A model generated the notes under the pieces. The model did not search any database. It was not told the DNA's origin and saw only the letters and a list, made by a program, of their open reading frames with translations. A stretch of DNA of 29,688 nt, from the NCBI GenBank assembly GCA_041918255.1, contig JAYRWD010000007.1, positions 1 through 29,688 of the forward strand. Reading direction: 5' to 3'. Both the position numbers and the translations under genes were made by a program. Shown piece after piece: positions 1 to 6,996 of this stretch (position 1 is its first letter; each line of letters opens with the position of its first letter). The stretch comes from JAYRWD01 sp041918255 (lineage in GTDB: Bacteria; Patescibacteriota; Dojkabacteria; B142; WJKM01).

Positions 1-106
1 CAGGCTTCTTTCCCCAAACCCTGGATCGCACTCTCGCAATAGTTTAACACTACGTGTTAAAATTGCTTCGTGCTCTCTCAGGGCTTCGCATATCCGAGCA
101 TTATAC
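1..106 (+). repeat. attC-like palindrome, right-hand portion, with 68-bp direct repeat
   Basis: Positions 1-68 recur at 1225-1292 with one mismatch. Within the repeat TTTAACAC and GTGTTAAA form a perfect 8-bp inverted repeat around TAC. To the right lie CGCATATC (87-94) and CATTATACG (99-107). These are complementary to GATATGCG (1185-1192) and, roughly, to CGTACAAC (1172-1179) just upstream of the second copy. This copy therefore carries the right half and the other carries the left half of one attC-like element. The left half of this copy lies outside the window. Integron identity is an inference. Confidence 0.5.
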
Positions 107-170
107 GCAATCCAAAATATTTTTTTCTTGAGGCGAATCAAGGGTAGTCTTTATAAAAGTCAATGAGAGA

Positions 171-821
171 ATGAAACAATCAACTGCAACAAGTAAGGCA
201 ATAAAGATAAGCTTTCTATGGTTAGTAGCGGAAGCTATTATTTGGGTTCCATATCGTAGCCTTATTTCATATGATAGGACTTTAATAGCTATTTTATATT
301 TTTCATTCTTTAGTTTTATTACCGTTCTACTCTTTAAAGATATATTTCAAAACTTAATTTCTAATACCAAGATAACTAAATTTTCATTACTAATTGGATC
401 ATTATTAATTCATGGGGGAGTTTATTGGTTTTGCAATAACCATCTTACTGCACCTAATGAGTTAATTGAGAATAACCCTGCCTCCTATATTTTAGTAAAC
501 AACTATTTTCTACTTGGAAAGCCATTCGATATACTATTACAACAAGTAATGATTATTGTTTTGGTGGCCAAACTTATTCAAGAACAAATTAGTTTGAGGA
601 CAATAACTTCCATTGTGGTAATTATCTTTGGCATTGCTCATCTAGAAGCACTCAGGCGTATGGAATTGATATATGCGTTAATACTAACTTGTTCAACGGT
701 GCTTATGTCGTTATTTATTCCTCGTCTAATTTTAAAAACGCAAGATGGTTTTCTATATAGCTTTATGCTTCATGTTGGACTTGTAGATATTGCAGCACTA
801 TTAGCTTGGACATTATTTTAG
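171..821 (+). CDS. polytopic membrane protein, CPBP-like but lacking the EExxxR motif
   Basis: This 216-residue protein is almost entirely hydrophobic, with about six probable membrane segments. The C-terminal half has FGIAHLEAL (about residues 152-160) and LHVGLVDIAALLAW (about 200-213). These resemble the second and third histidine-containing motifs of CPBP/ABI intramembrane proteases. The position where EExxxR would be expected reads LLQQVMI, so the first catalytic glutamate pair is missing. It may be an inactive relative or only a look-alike. It sits alone between two palindromic intergenic elements, like a cassette gene. The start is the ATG at 171; no strong ribosome binding site is visible. 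Confidence 0.6.
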   Translation: MKQSTATSKAIKISFLWLVAEAIIWVPYRSLISYDRTLIAILYFSFFSFITVLLFKDIFQNLISNTKITKFSLLIGSLLIHGGVYWFCNNHLTAPNELIENNPASYILVNNYFLLGKPFDILLQQVMIIVLVAKLIQEQISLRTITSIVVIIFGIAHLEALRRMELIYALILTCSTVLMSLFIPRLILKTQDGFLYSFMLHVGLVDIAALLAWTLF

Positions 822-892
822 TGTGAAAAATCAAATTTATAAGAATTGAGGAAAGCCTATCATAATGAATAAGAACGAAAAATATTTTTTGA

Positions 893-974
893 ACTCACTC
901 CGCTACGCTTCGTGCCACGCTGCGCTCTCCTCCTTTTAGTCGTCGGGGCGTATAACAGCGGATATACGGTTCAG
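893..974 (+). repeat. dispersed repeat, copy 1 (second copy 14088-14169)
   Basis: The first 65 bases (893-957) match 14088-14152 with a single mismatch, and similarity continues through the GGATATACGG arm. It is richer in GC than the neighbouring genes. It forms the approach to and left arm of the attC-like palindrome at 950-1049. An 83-codon open frame crosses it (912-1163), but I do not regard that as a gene. Confidence 0.75.
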
Positions 975-1049
975 CCCTCAGCTCGGGCTTCACCCAAATT
1001 TTTCTTTCGCTACGCTACAGAAAAACTTCGTATATCCCTGACGTTGTAC
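950..1049 (+). other. attC-like recombination site candidate
   Basis: The outer pair is GTATAAC (950-956) and GTTGTAC (1043-1049), complementary at 6 of 7 positions. The inner pair is GGATATACG (960-968) and CGTATATCC (1029-1037), perfectly complementary over 9 bp. About 60 bases lie between them. The order R''-L''-variable-L'-R' and the 100-bp length match integron attC sites. R' departs from the GTTRRRY consensus at one base, so function is uncertain. Confidence 0.5.
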
Positions 1050-1123
1050 AAAATGACGCTACGCTTTCCTTTGGCTTCATCCCCGCAAAGCGGGGATTCT
1101 CGCCAAAAGAACATTTTGTACAA
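1044..1123 (+). other. large nested hairpin
   Basis: Three nested stems share one axis. TTGTACAAAATG (1044-1055) pairs perfectly with 1112-1123, TTTGGC (1070-1075) pairs with GCCAAA (1102-1107), and ATCCCCGC (1079-1086) pairs with GCGGGGAT (1090-1097) around an AAA loop. There is no T-run after the stem, so it is not a standard terminator. It overlaps the right arm of the attC-like element at 950-1049 and could be a second folded recombination site or a structured RNA. Confidence 0.6.
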
Positions 1124-1171
1124 TGCTCGGATCTGTTTGAGGAAAGAAGCCAAGCAAACGTAGCCTCACTT

Positions 1172-1292
1172 CGTACAACTAACAGATATGCGGGAAAGAA
1201 TCCTTACGAGCTTAACAACTTCTTCAGGCTTCTTTCCCCAAACCCTGGATCGCACTCTCGCAATAGGTTAACACTACGTGTTAAAATTGCTT
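1172..1292 (+). repeat. attC-like left half plus 68-bp direct repeat, copy 2
   Basis: CGTACAAC (1172-1179) and GATATGCG (1185-1192) look like R'' and L'' arms. They are followed at 1225-1292 by the second copy of the 1-68 repeat (67 of 68 bases identical). The matching right arms stand only behind copy 1 (87-107). Here the repeat breaks off exactly before the ATG of the next gene at 1293. Together with 893-1123 this fills the 471-bp stretch without a gene between 822 and 1292. Confidence 0.55.
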
Positions 1293-1994
1293 ATGAAATT
1301 CAAAATTGACGACTCAATCTTTCAACAATTTCCATCACTAAACATCGGAATTGTTGTAGCCAGAGGAATTGATAACACAGGCGAAAGCCCCGATATTCTC
1401 TCTATGCTTTCAAAACAATCAGACACAATAAAATCAAAGTTCGATCTTGAGACATTAAAAGAAGTTCCTAGAATTAACGCATGGAGAGAGGCATATACCG
1501 CATTCGGCGCCAAGCCTAAAAAGTATACATGCTCTGTTGAAAATCTTTATCGTATGATTCTTGAGGGCGTACATCTGCGACACATTAATAAAATCGTCGA
1601 CATATACAATTACATCTCACTCAAACATATGGTTCCAGTTGGTGGCGATGATATTGATAAAATTGATGGTGATATTATATTGCGTTTTGCCAAAGGTGAC
1701 GAAAATTTTATTCGCCTTAATTCAGATGAAATAGATCACCCGAAAGAAGGTGAAGTTGTATATACCGACGACAAAGAAGTATTGTGTCGCAGATGGAATT
1801 GGCGCGAATGCGACAAATCCAAAATGACGGAACAAACCAAGAATATAACGCTTGTAGTAGAAGGGCTTTCGCCTGTTTCGAAAGGAAATATGCAACCAAT
1901 TGTTGAAGAATTGAGCCAATTAATTAAAAATTTTTGTGGCGGAGAAATCTCAATTCATATCTTAAATGGAGAAAATAAAGAAATCGAGATTTAA
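1293..1994 (+). CDS. B3/B4 tRNA-binding-domain protein (PheRS beta B3/4-like)
   Basis: This 233-residue protein resembles stand-alone B3/B4 domain proteins, which share a fold with the editing module of the phenylalanyl-tRNA synthetase beta subunit. Supporting features are INAWREAYTAFGAKPKKY (about residues 62-79), a following helical stretch with NLYRM, and the segment near SLKHMVPVGGDDID. Members are thought to act on tRNA or aminoacyl-tRNA, but their substrate is not established. An in-frame GTG lies 15 bases upstream at 1278, inside the direct repeat. I prefer the ATG at 1293 because the repeat ends precisely there. The gene is flanked on both sides by arms of attC-like palindromes. Confidence 0.72.
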   Translation: MKFKIDDSIFQQFPSLNIGIVVARGIDNTGESPDILSMLSKQSDTIKSKFDLETLKEVPRINAWREAYTAFGAKPKKYTCSVENLYRMILEGVHLRHINKIVDIYNYISLKHMVPVGGDDIDKIDGDIILRFAKGDENFIRLNSDEIDHPKEGEVVYTDDKEVLCRRWNWRECDKSKMTEQTKNITLVVEGLSPVSKGNMQPIVEELSQLIKNFCGGEISIHILNGENKEIEI

Positions 1995-2014
1995 AAGGTG
2001 GGGCTTCTGCACAT

Positions 2015-2045
2015 CGTACAACACGGCATAGCCGGTTCGCTCGCT
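2015..2045 (+). other. attC-like left arm (partner at 2528-2613)
   Basis: CGTACAAC (2015-2022) is followed by ACGGCATAGCCGG (2023-2035) and then by CGCTCGCT. The core CGGCATAGCCG pairs perfectly with CGGCTATGCCG at 2592-2602. The normal companion arm is therefore about 560 bases away, beyond the next gene. Confidence 0.5.
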
Positions 2046-2074
2046 AAATAAAAATTATTTGTTAACATGTAAAT

Positions 2075-2521
2075 ATGAAAAAAGAAAACTACAAAATCAT
2101 AATTGCAATTCTCGTAACAGCTATTGCTGTAGGATTCGGTGTATTCATTTGGACTAATCCACAAGAAAATTCGGGATTTATTGCAGGTTCATTGAGTTAT
2201 CCAAGTGAAGGTATTCCAACAGAGATGCAAGTATGTGCAAAAAATATAGATACCGAAAAAGAATATTGCACAAATAATCGAATATATGACACAAATGAAT
2301 ACACTTACGGAGTAGGTTATAAAATGGAAGTGCCAACAGGAGATTATCAAGTATATTCTTATCTACCTGATTCTCCAGATTGGAAAGCATACTATTCTAA
2401 TTATGTAGTCTGTATCGATAGTGGCTTGTACGAGAATTGCAATTCACATGATATTATCACGATTAGCGTATTGAGCAATCAAGTAACACCAAACATAGAT
2501 CCAGGAGATTGGTACAAATAA
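2075..2521 (+). CDS. membrane-anchored extracytoplasmic beta-sandwich-like protein, hypothetical
   Basis: This is a 148-residue protein with a single N-terminal hydrophobic segment (about residues 8-27) preceded by lysines, then a polar extracellular part. The YKMEVPTGDYQVYSYLP region looks like the strand pattern of carboxypeptidase-regulatory or transthyretin-like domains, where a peptide stretch ends in a glycine turn and Y-x-V-x-A/S. Four cysteines in the exported part could form disulfides. The function is unknown. The gene lies between the two arms of an attC-like palindrome, with CGCTCGCT on both sides, as if inserted into it. Confidence 0.65.
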   Translation: MKKENYKIIIAILVTAIAVGFGVFIWTNPQENSGFIAGSLSYPSEGIPTEMQVCAKNIDTEKEYCTNNRIYDTNEYTYGVGYKMEVPTGDYQVYSYLPDSPDWKAYYSNYVVCIDSGLYENCNSHDIITISVLSNQVTPNIDPGDWYK

Positions 2522-2527
2522 TTTTTA

Positions 2528-2613
2528 CGCTCGCTCACCCAAATTTGGTAGTGGTGAGTGCTGGCGCACAAATTTTACCACTGCCAAACTTCGGCTATGC
2601 CGAAACGTTAGGC
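2528..2613 (+). other. attC-like right half with canonical GTTAGGC end
   Basis: CGCTCGCT is followed by an inner imperfect hairpin: TTTGGTAGTGGT near 2551 pairs with ACCACTGCCAAA near 2578. Then come the arm CGGCTATGCCG (2592-2602) and GTTAGGC (2607-2613). GTTAGGC fits the attC R' consensus GTTRRRY exactly. Joining this half to 2015-2045 at the shared CGCTCGCT would give an ordinary attC of roughly 110 bases. Confidence 0.55.
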
Positions 2614-2644
2614 AAAATACAAATGACCAAATAAGTATTGTGGA

Positions 2645-3112
2645 ATGAATAAAAATAACTATAACAATTTGATTGATCCTAAGAAATACGAAGTTTTTAT
2701 TTTGCGTTGCCCCGCTCATGTGCCGTTTGTGTTTGCCATCCATCCATGGTTTGTGTGCAACGAAAAAGGAAAAATTTCAAGATGGGAAGTATTGTACAGA
2801 GCAAATAATGATAAAAGCTGGGGGCACTTACACCTGAATCGTTATTCGCCATTTAGTGGGATTGAAATTTTTCCTTTTTTGGTAAAGTGGCAATGGCACG
2901 GTCGGCTGATACACAAAATTGAGGGAGAGATGGCAAAAAAAATGATAGACTTCATCAAAATGAGCAGAGAAAATTATCCGCATTTAAAAAGTTATTCATT
3001 GTGCGGAACGAATAGTAATACTTATACGCAATGGGTACTAGCTCATTTTGCTGAAATCGGCACAACGCTACCATGGAATGCTTTTGGAAAAAACGCAAAA
3101 CAAAAACTTTAG
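2645..3112 (+). CDS. DUF3750-like protein
   Basis: This 155-residue protein carries CGTNSNTYTQWVLAHF (about residues 120-135) followed by LPWNAFGKNAK. This matches the conserved cysteine or proline, N-S-N-T-F and L-P-x-x-A-x-G-K signature I know from DUF3750 proteins. An N-terminal HPWF and a tryptophan-rich centre (WGHLHLNR, KWQWHG) are also conserved-looking. No biochemical role is established. There is no signal peptide. It lies between GTTAGGC (2607) and the attC-like site at 3131-3322, the arrangement of a one-gene cassette. Confidence 0.65.
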   Translation: MNKNNYNNLIDPKKYEVFILRCPAHVPFVFAIHPWFVCNEKGKISRWEVLYRANNDKSWGHLHLNRYSPFSGIEIFPFLVKWQWHGRLIHKIEGEMAKKMIDFIKMSRENYPHLKSYSLCGTNSNTYTQWVLAHFAEIGTTLPWNAFGKNAKQKL

Positions 3113-3130
3113 GCGAAGGCCATTTTTACA

Positions 3131-3322
3131 TCGCACAATAAAGCACATGCGATTCAGAAATTTCTCATTTTTTAGACTTTTTAATTACGGTGTGAGAAAT
3201 TTCCTTAACCCAAATTGCACCTTTCTATATTAAAGTCTAGTGACATAATTAAGATAGTCATATAAACAGACATTTTGCGAGTTAAATCAGTGGCGCAACT
3301 TGCATGTGCCGATACGTTAGAT
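3131..3322 (+). other. attC-like recombination site candidate, long type
   Basis: The left arm TCGCACAAT..GCACATGC (L'' at 3143-3150) pairs with GCATGTGC (3302-3309), followed by GTTAGAT (3316-3322). GTTAGAT fits GTTRRRY. The R'' reads CACAAT, one base off the expected AAC end. The roughly 150-base interior has further inverted pairs, GAAATTTCTCA with TGAGAAATTTC and TAGACTTT with AAAGTCTA, so the single strand would fold into a branched hairpin. It sits directly behind the DUF3750-like gene. Confidence 0.55.
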
Positions 3323-3347
3323 GAAATAAATTTTAAATATTTTTAAT

Positions 3348-3644
3348 ATGGAACCAAATATTGAAAAGAAAGCAAAAGAATTAGCACATTATGAGATAAG
3401 CTGGTGGAAAGCACATCATCGGAAGCAAAAAGAACAACTTGTAGATATGATGTCGAAGCTTTATGAATTGCAATTCGGAATTTCATATGCCAAAGCTAAG
3501 TCAGCTGTTTTATTAAGAGCTGAAGCAGCAGACTGGCATGATAAAGCCGAAGAATATGAGGATAAAGGTGATCAAAAGAGTGCAGATGTATATTGGGCGA
3601 AAGCTGAAATTTGCATAATTGAGCATTTCAAATTGCTCAATTAA
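3348..3644 (+). CDS. small helical protein of unknown function
   Basis: A 98-residue, charged, probably all-helical protein with SWWKAHHRKQKEQL (about residues 18-31), LQFGISYAKAKSAVLLRAEA and a second amphipathic part ending YWAKAEICIIEHFKLL. I have an impression of similar short proteins in Patescibacteria but know no function. There is no signal peptide, membrane segment or cysteine cluster. It follows the GTTAGAT end of the preceding attC-like site by 25 bases. Confidence 0.6.
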   Translation: MEPNIEKKAKELAHYEISWWKAHHRKQKEQLVDMMSKLYELQFGISYAKAKSAVLLRAEAADWHDKAEEYEDKGDQKSADVYWAKAEICIIEHFKLLN

Positions 3645-3791
3645 AAATATTTAAAATTTACTCTACGGATTTGCTTTTCGAGGTACGGTGGAAGAAAGAA
3701 CGAATAGAGGACTTCGAGGACACTACATAAATAAAACCTAATGAAAACAAATCCTCGCCCTTCGGGTCGCAGAATATGGTATATTTGGCTC

Positions 3792-3912
3792 AGAAATATG
3801 ACGCATTTAAGGATTATTGTTTGTCATATTTCTTCGACCCATATCCCAGCTCTCTCTTTATAAACCAGTATGGTGTCGAGGTCGGGACATTAGATATTCC
3901 TAAACGTTACGA
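3792..3912 (+). other. inverted repeat and attC-like right arm
   Basis: AGAAATATGAC (3792-3802) and GTCATATTTCT (3823-3833) form a perfect 11-bp inverted repeat with a 20-base loop. Downstream, GGACATTAGATAT (3885-3897) and GTTACGA (3906-3912) closely resemble the right arm of the element at 7481-7596. The matching left arm was not found behind the previous gene, so this half may be degenerate. This fills most of the gap between 3645 and 3924. Confidence 0.4.
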
Positions 3913-3924
3913 AAGACAAAAAAT

Positions 3925-4692
3925 ATGAGCCACTTCTCAAATATCGGATTTGAAGTTAACAACACAGAAGATTTTGTCACGTTATGCCAAAAAATTATTA
4001 GAAAATGCGTGAGAATCCAAGTAGAGGGCGGAGCTTACTTTCAATACTCTGATCCATCTGGTGCTGAACTTTGGATTCAAGCAAATGCAAGAAAGGATTT
4101 AATCGGTGCTAATCCTTACTTTCAAGGAAAAAGCAAAAGGATTGTTTCCCTCTCTAGCAAACATAAAAAGGAACCTTCCGAATTGGATGGATATTTTATA
4201 TGTGATGCATACTCACGAGACGACACAGAGAAGAGAAATGCACTATATCCCTTTGTCTTTGATCTACCCAATGCACAGACACTACCAAAAACTAAACTTC
4301 CTCTTACAACTGAAATACAATTAACTGCATTTGCACACAAAATTGAGATATTTAAAGACGAAAAAGAATTTAAAGAAAAAGCAGAAAACTATAGCAATAT
4401 GGCCTCAAAATCCTTTATACCAAATGGTCTTTTTAATCCCGATAAGACAGAAAGGGCTACAACTGAAGCTCTTGCCATTTTTATTGGAGAAGTGAAAGAG
4501 GCTCAAATTAAAACAAATTCTTTCACTAATAACAGATTTCATTGGATGTTGGTAGATACATATGGCGGTGAAATTGATGTTGTGACAGATAGTGGGAAAT
4601 TAAACAAAGAACCACAAAAAGGAAATTTTGTTTGGGGTCAATTCTGGCTTACAGGAAAGCTTCTTATATCTCAATACATTTTGGCGGGATAA
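3925..4692 (+). CDS. conserved hypothetical protein, soluble
   Basis: A 255-residue soluble protein that I cannot assign to a named family. The N-terminus SHFSNIGFEVNN with GGAYFQYSDPSGAELWIQ (about residues 37-54) has the alternating pattern of a VOC/glyoxalase-like half domain. The C-terminus has FHWMLVDTYGGEIDVV and GNFVWGQFWLTGKLL. The 68 bases 4599-4666, coding LNKEPQKGNFVWGQFWLTGK, recur at 5605-5672. A related gene with a different C-terminus was therefore once present. There is no signal peptide or membrane segment. Confidence 0.6.
   Translation: MSHFSNIGFEVNNTEDFVTLCQKIIRKCVRIQVEGGAYFQYSDPSGAELWIQANARKDLIGANPYFQGKSKRIVSLSSKHKKEPSELDGYFICDAYSRDDTEKRNALYPFVFDLPNAQTLPKTKLPLTTEIQLTAFAHKIEIFKDEKEFKEKAENYSNMASKSFIPNGLFNPDKTERATTEALAIFIGEVKEAQIKTNSFTNNRFHWMLVDTYGGEIDVVTDSGKLNKEPQKGNFVWGQFWLTGKLLISQYILAG
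4599..4666 (+). repeat. 68-bp repeat, copy 1 (within a gene 3' end)
   Basis: This segment of the preceding gene matches 5605-5672 with one mismatch (position 4650 versus 5656). The two copies flank the FkbM-type gene. Confidence 0.85.
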
Positions 4693-4729
4693 AAAACTTG
4701 ATATACTACCTATAATTTAAGAATTTGCT

Positions 4730-5533
4730 ATGAGAAGAGAGATAAAAGAGTTGATTTCAGTAGAAGCCTTCAGGCATTTGCTTTATATACCCTCGATTAT
4801 TCTCAAAATTGAAAACTGGTATCCCTTCCTTCTAAATTATATTGGCTTCCAAAACAAGGCCATTGAATATAGATTTAGAAATGGTACCAAAATCAATACA
4901 GGGGAGGGCATCGATGCTGCGACTATCGCAGTAGTCTTTGTGAAAAAAGATTATGGCGACATTAAGGATTCCTCCACAATAATAGACATAGGAGCAAATA
5001 TCGGAGTTTTTGCTGTTTACGCATCAACGGTATCTAAGAATACTAAAGTGTATGCTTACGAACCAATGCCAAGGAGTTTTGAATTATTACTTAAAAACAT
5101 CAAAATTAATAATCTAATAAACTCAATTATTCCATTCAAATTTGGTATTGCGGAACATAACGAAACAAGAAAATTATTCTTAGGATCTGGATCTCCTTTT
5201 CATTCCTTATATTTAGATAACAATGGTGAATATGTCGAAATTGATTGTATAACGCTTAAAGATATCTTTGACACGAATAAGATTAAAGCTGTAGATATTT
5301 TAAAAATTGATTGTGAGGGAGCAGAGTTTGAGATATTGTACAATACACCAAAAGAATACTTACTAAAAATTAAAGAGATCCGATTTGAATATCATAACCA
5401 ACAAAAAGAGAATACAATACAAAAGCTTACAAAGTTCCTTGAAAATAGTGGATTTAAGATTACCCTCCTTAGAAAAAACACTGATACTTCTGGTAATGCT
5501 TGGTTCATTAGAACAACCCAATTTCAACCCTAG
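4730..5533 (+). CDS. FkbM family SAM-dependent methyltransferase
   Basis: This 267-residue protein has a class I methyltransferase core of FkbM type. STIIDIGANIGVFAVYAS (about residues 83-100) is the glycine-rich SAM-binding motif I, VYAYEPMPRSFELL is the acidic motif II region, and LKIDCEGAEFEIL (about 190-202) is the typical FkbM I-D-x-E-G-x-E motif. FkbM relatives methylate hydroxyls on sugars, lipids or natural products; the acceptor here cannot be inferred. It stands 37 bases after the previous stop without an attC-like site between them. It is bracketed by the 68-bp repeats, which suggests it arrived by recombination. Confidence 0.85.
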   Translation: MRREIKELISVEAFRHLLYIPSIILKIENWYPFLLNYIGFQNKAIEYRFRNGTKINTGEGIDAATIAVVFVKKDYGDIKDSSTIIDIGANIGVFAVYASTVSKNTKVYAYEPMPRSFELLLKNIKINNLINSIIPFKFGIAEHNETRKLFLGSGSPFHSLYLDNNGEYVEIDCITLKDIFDTNKIKAVDILKIDCEGAEFEILYNTPKEYLLKIKEIRFEYHNQQKENTIQKLTKFLENSGFKITLLRKNTDTSGNAWFIRTTQFQP

Positions 5534-5604
5534 CCGAGCCTTCTCTCACTTGGTTCTGTCGACAGGCTTTATTCCTAGGATCGGGATATCCTAATGAATA
5601 AAGG

Positions 5605-5672
5605 ATTAAACAAAGAACCACAAAAAGGAAATTTTGTTTGGGGTCAATTCTGGCTCACAGGAAAGCTTCTTA
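5605..5672 (+). pseudogene. remnant: duplicated 3' tail of the 3925-4692 gene family
   Basis: 67 of 68 bases equal 4599-4666 and read in frame as LNKEPQKGNFVWGQFWLTGK. The frame then continues differently, to LNLPRS and a stop near 5689. No coding sequence for the rest of the protein precedes it, so it is a decapitated paralogue left between the FkbM gene and the next gene. Confidence 0.7.
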
Positions 5673-5742
5673 ATTTGCCACGATCATAAAAAGAATTATG
5701 CGATATATTCCATTTTCTATCTACTTATAGTAATATCTGTAT

Positions 5743-6447
5743 ATGTGTACAACAGCAGCAAAAAAACTAAATGATAGTTGGTTTCTTCTTAAAACTAGAG
5801 ATCCAGTGTCTTGGATGAGATGGGACGATGAGATGAAACGTTTCGATACCAAAATCGATAAATTTAAAAAATTGATTATCCAAAACCCCGATCCACACCA
5901 AGATGGTTATTATGGCGGAATCAATGAAAAGGGCGTAGCTTTTGTTTCAACTTTCGTTAAAGTTGCTGAAAATCAAATTTCCTATATTAGACGACCTTAT
6001 GTAAGGTTGATATTAGATGCTGCTACTGCAAAGGAAGCAGTCGAAATCATCAAAGCTTTTAACCCACGGATTGGTGGGAATATGTTTGTCGCAGATTCAG
6101 AGGAGTATTATATTGAGAAAGTTAGTGAACCGATGGTGAAAACAAACCACTTTGTTAGATTGCCAAAGAGAAATTTAGGTTTCGACGAGGAAAAAAATTA
6201 TGAGAAATGGTCTAACGACCATTTTGCTAGGGCAACAGAATTGATTTCATCAGCGAACAGCTTAGAAGATTTTGAACAACTGTTACGTGATAGAGAAAAC
6301 GCTGAGAAACGAACTGCGATCTGCACAACCAAAGCTGAGGATGAGTGTTACACTTATTCCGCTTTTATCTTCGATACGAAGAATAGAAAGGCTTTTTATT
6401 CACAAGGTAACCCACTAGACAATGAGTTTAAAGAATTTGGGTTTTGA
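5743..6447 (+). CDS. Ntn-hydrolase-like protein (C45/NRDE-like)
   Basis: A 234-residue protein beginning Met-Cys-Thr-Thr. Removal of Met would expose Cys2 as the catalytic N-terminal nucleophile, as in Ntn hydrolases of the C45 acyltransferase and NRDE/TANGO2-like groups. LLKTRDPVSW (about residues 16-25) fits the N/K-R-D-P motif after the first strand pair. YYGGINEKGVAFVSTFV (about 57-73) fits the G-x-N-E-x-G-L/V segment that follows. The substrate is probably an amide or acyl bond but is not inferable. There is no signal peptide. It has a 54-base gap from the preceding gene remnant. Confidence 0.65.
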   Translation: MCTTAAKKLNDSWFLLKTRDPVSWMRWDDEMKRFDTKIDKFKKLIIQNPDPHQDGYYGGINEKGVAFVSTFVKVAENQISYIRRPYVRLILDAATAKEAVEIIKAFNPRIGGNMFVADSEEYYIEKVSEPMVKTNHFVRLPKRNLGFDEEKNYEKWSNDHFARATELISSANSLEDFEQLLRDRENAEKRTAICTTKAEDECYTYSAFIFDTKNRKAFYSQGNPLDNEFKEFGF

Positions 6448-6568
6448 AGTAAAACGACACTGTTTATAACAAATTATATGATGCCTGGATTTTGTTCAAC
6501 TACCCCATAAATATAGCAACAGCAAACTTTTATGTTCATAAACTTTAGCTAATTTAGGAGAGTATATT

Positions 6569-6934
6569 ATGAAAGACAAAATATCATTTATCAGTGCTGG
6601 TTTAGCAATGATAATAACTGGTCTCATATATACTGTTGCCTTCGAGTATATCGAGCAAGAGGTCCGACAAATGGGATTAGTTGCCATAGCAATCGGCTTT
6701 GTATTAACCGCTTTTTCACCTTTTTATAAAAAAAAGAACATAAAGTATCTAGCTGTATTTTCTTATAGCTTAATTGCTCTAATCCAATTTCTACCAATTC
6801 TATTATGGTCACAAGATTTCACAGTTACAGATTCCCCAGTGTCTTTGCATGGTAATATCTTCTATACTATTCCCCATTTCTTGATATTTCTTACTTGTGT
6901 TTGGGCAGTAGTTTCATTATTAAGAAATAATTAA
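6569..6934 (+). CDS. small membrane protein, unknown
   Basis: A 121-residue protein with four probable transmembrane helices (about residues 6-24, 35-51, 60-80 and 98-117) and a short basic loop KKKNIKY. No family signature was recognised. It has the clearest ribosome binding site in this part of the window: TTAGGAGA lies about ten bases upstream of the ATG. It could be a stand-alone small membrane cassette gene. Confidence 0.6.
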   Translation: MKDKISFISAGLAMIITGLIYTVAFEYIEQEVRQMGLVAIAIGFVLTAFSPFYKKKNIKYLAVFSYSLIALIQFLPILLWSQDFTVTDSPVSLHGNIFYTIPHFLIFLTCVWAVVSLLRNN

Positions 6935-6996
6935 TTTATTGACATAGTAAGCGATGAGCCGAGGACGCTTTTATTGTATAAACTTATCCCAGTCTT

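Noticed and set aside
912..1163. 83-codon open frame in the intergenic region
   Set aside because: It runs through the dispersed repeat and the nested hairpin, and has no protein-like composition or start signal.
3048..3233. 61-codon frame after the DUF3750-like gene
   Set aside because: It overlaps the real gene and then crosses the attC-like palindrome.
4699..4716. TTGATA and TATAAT before the FkbM gene as a promoter
   Set aside because: The boxes are too close together for a sigma-70 promoter; only the TATAAT could be a -10 box.
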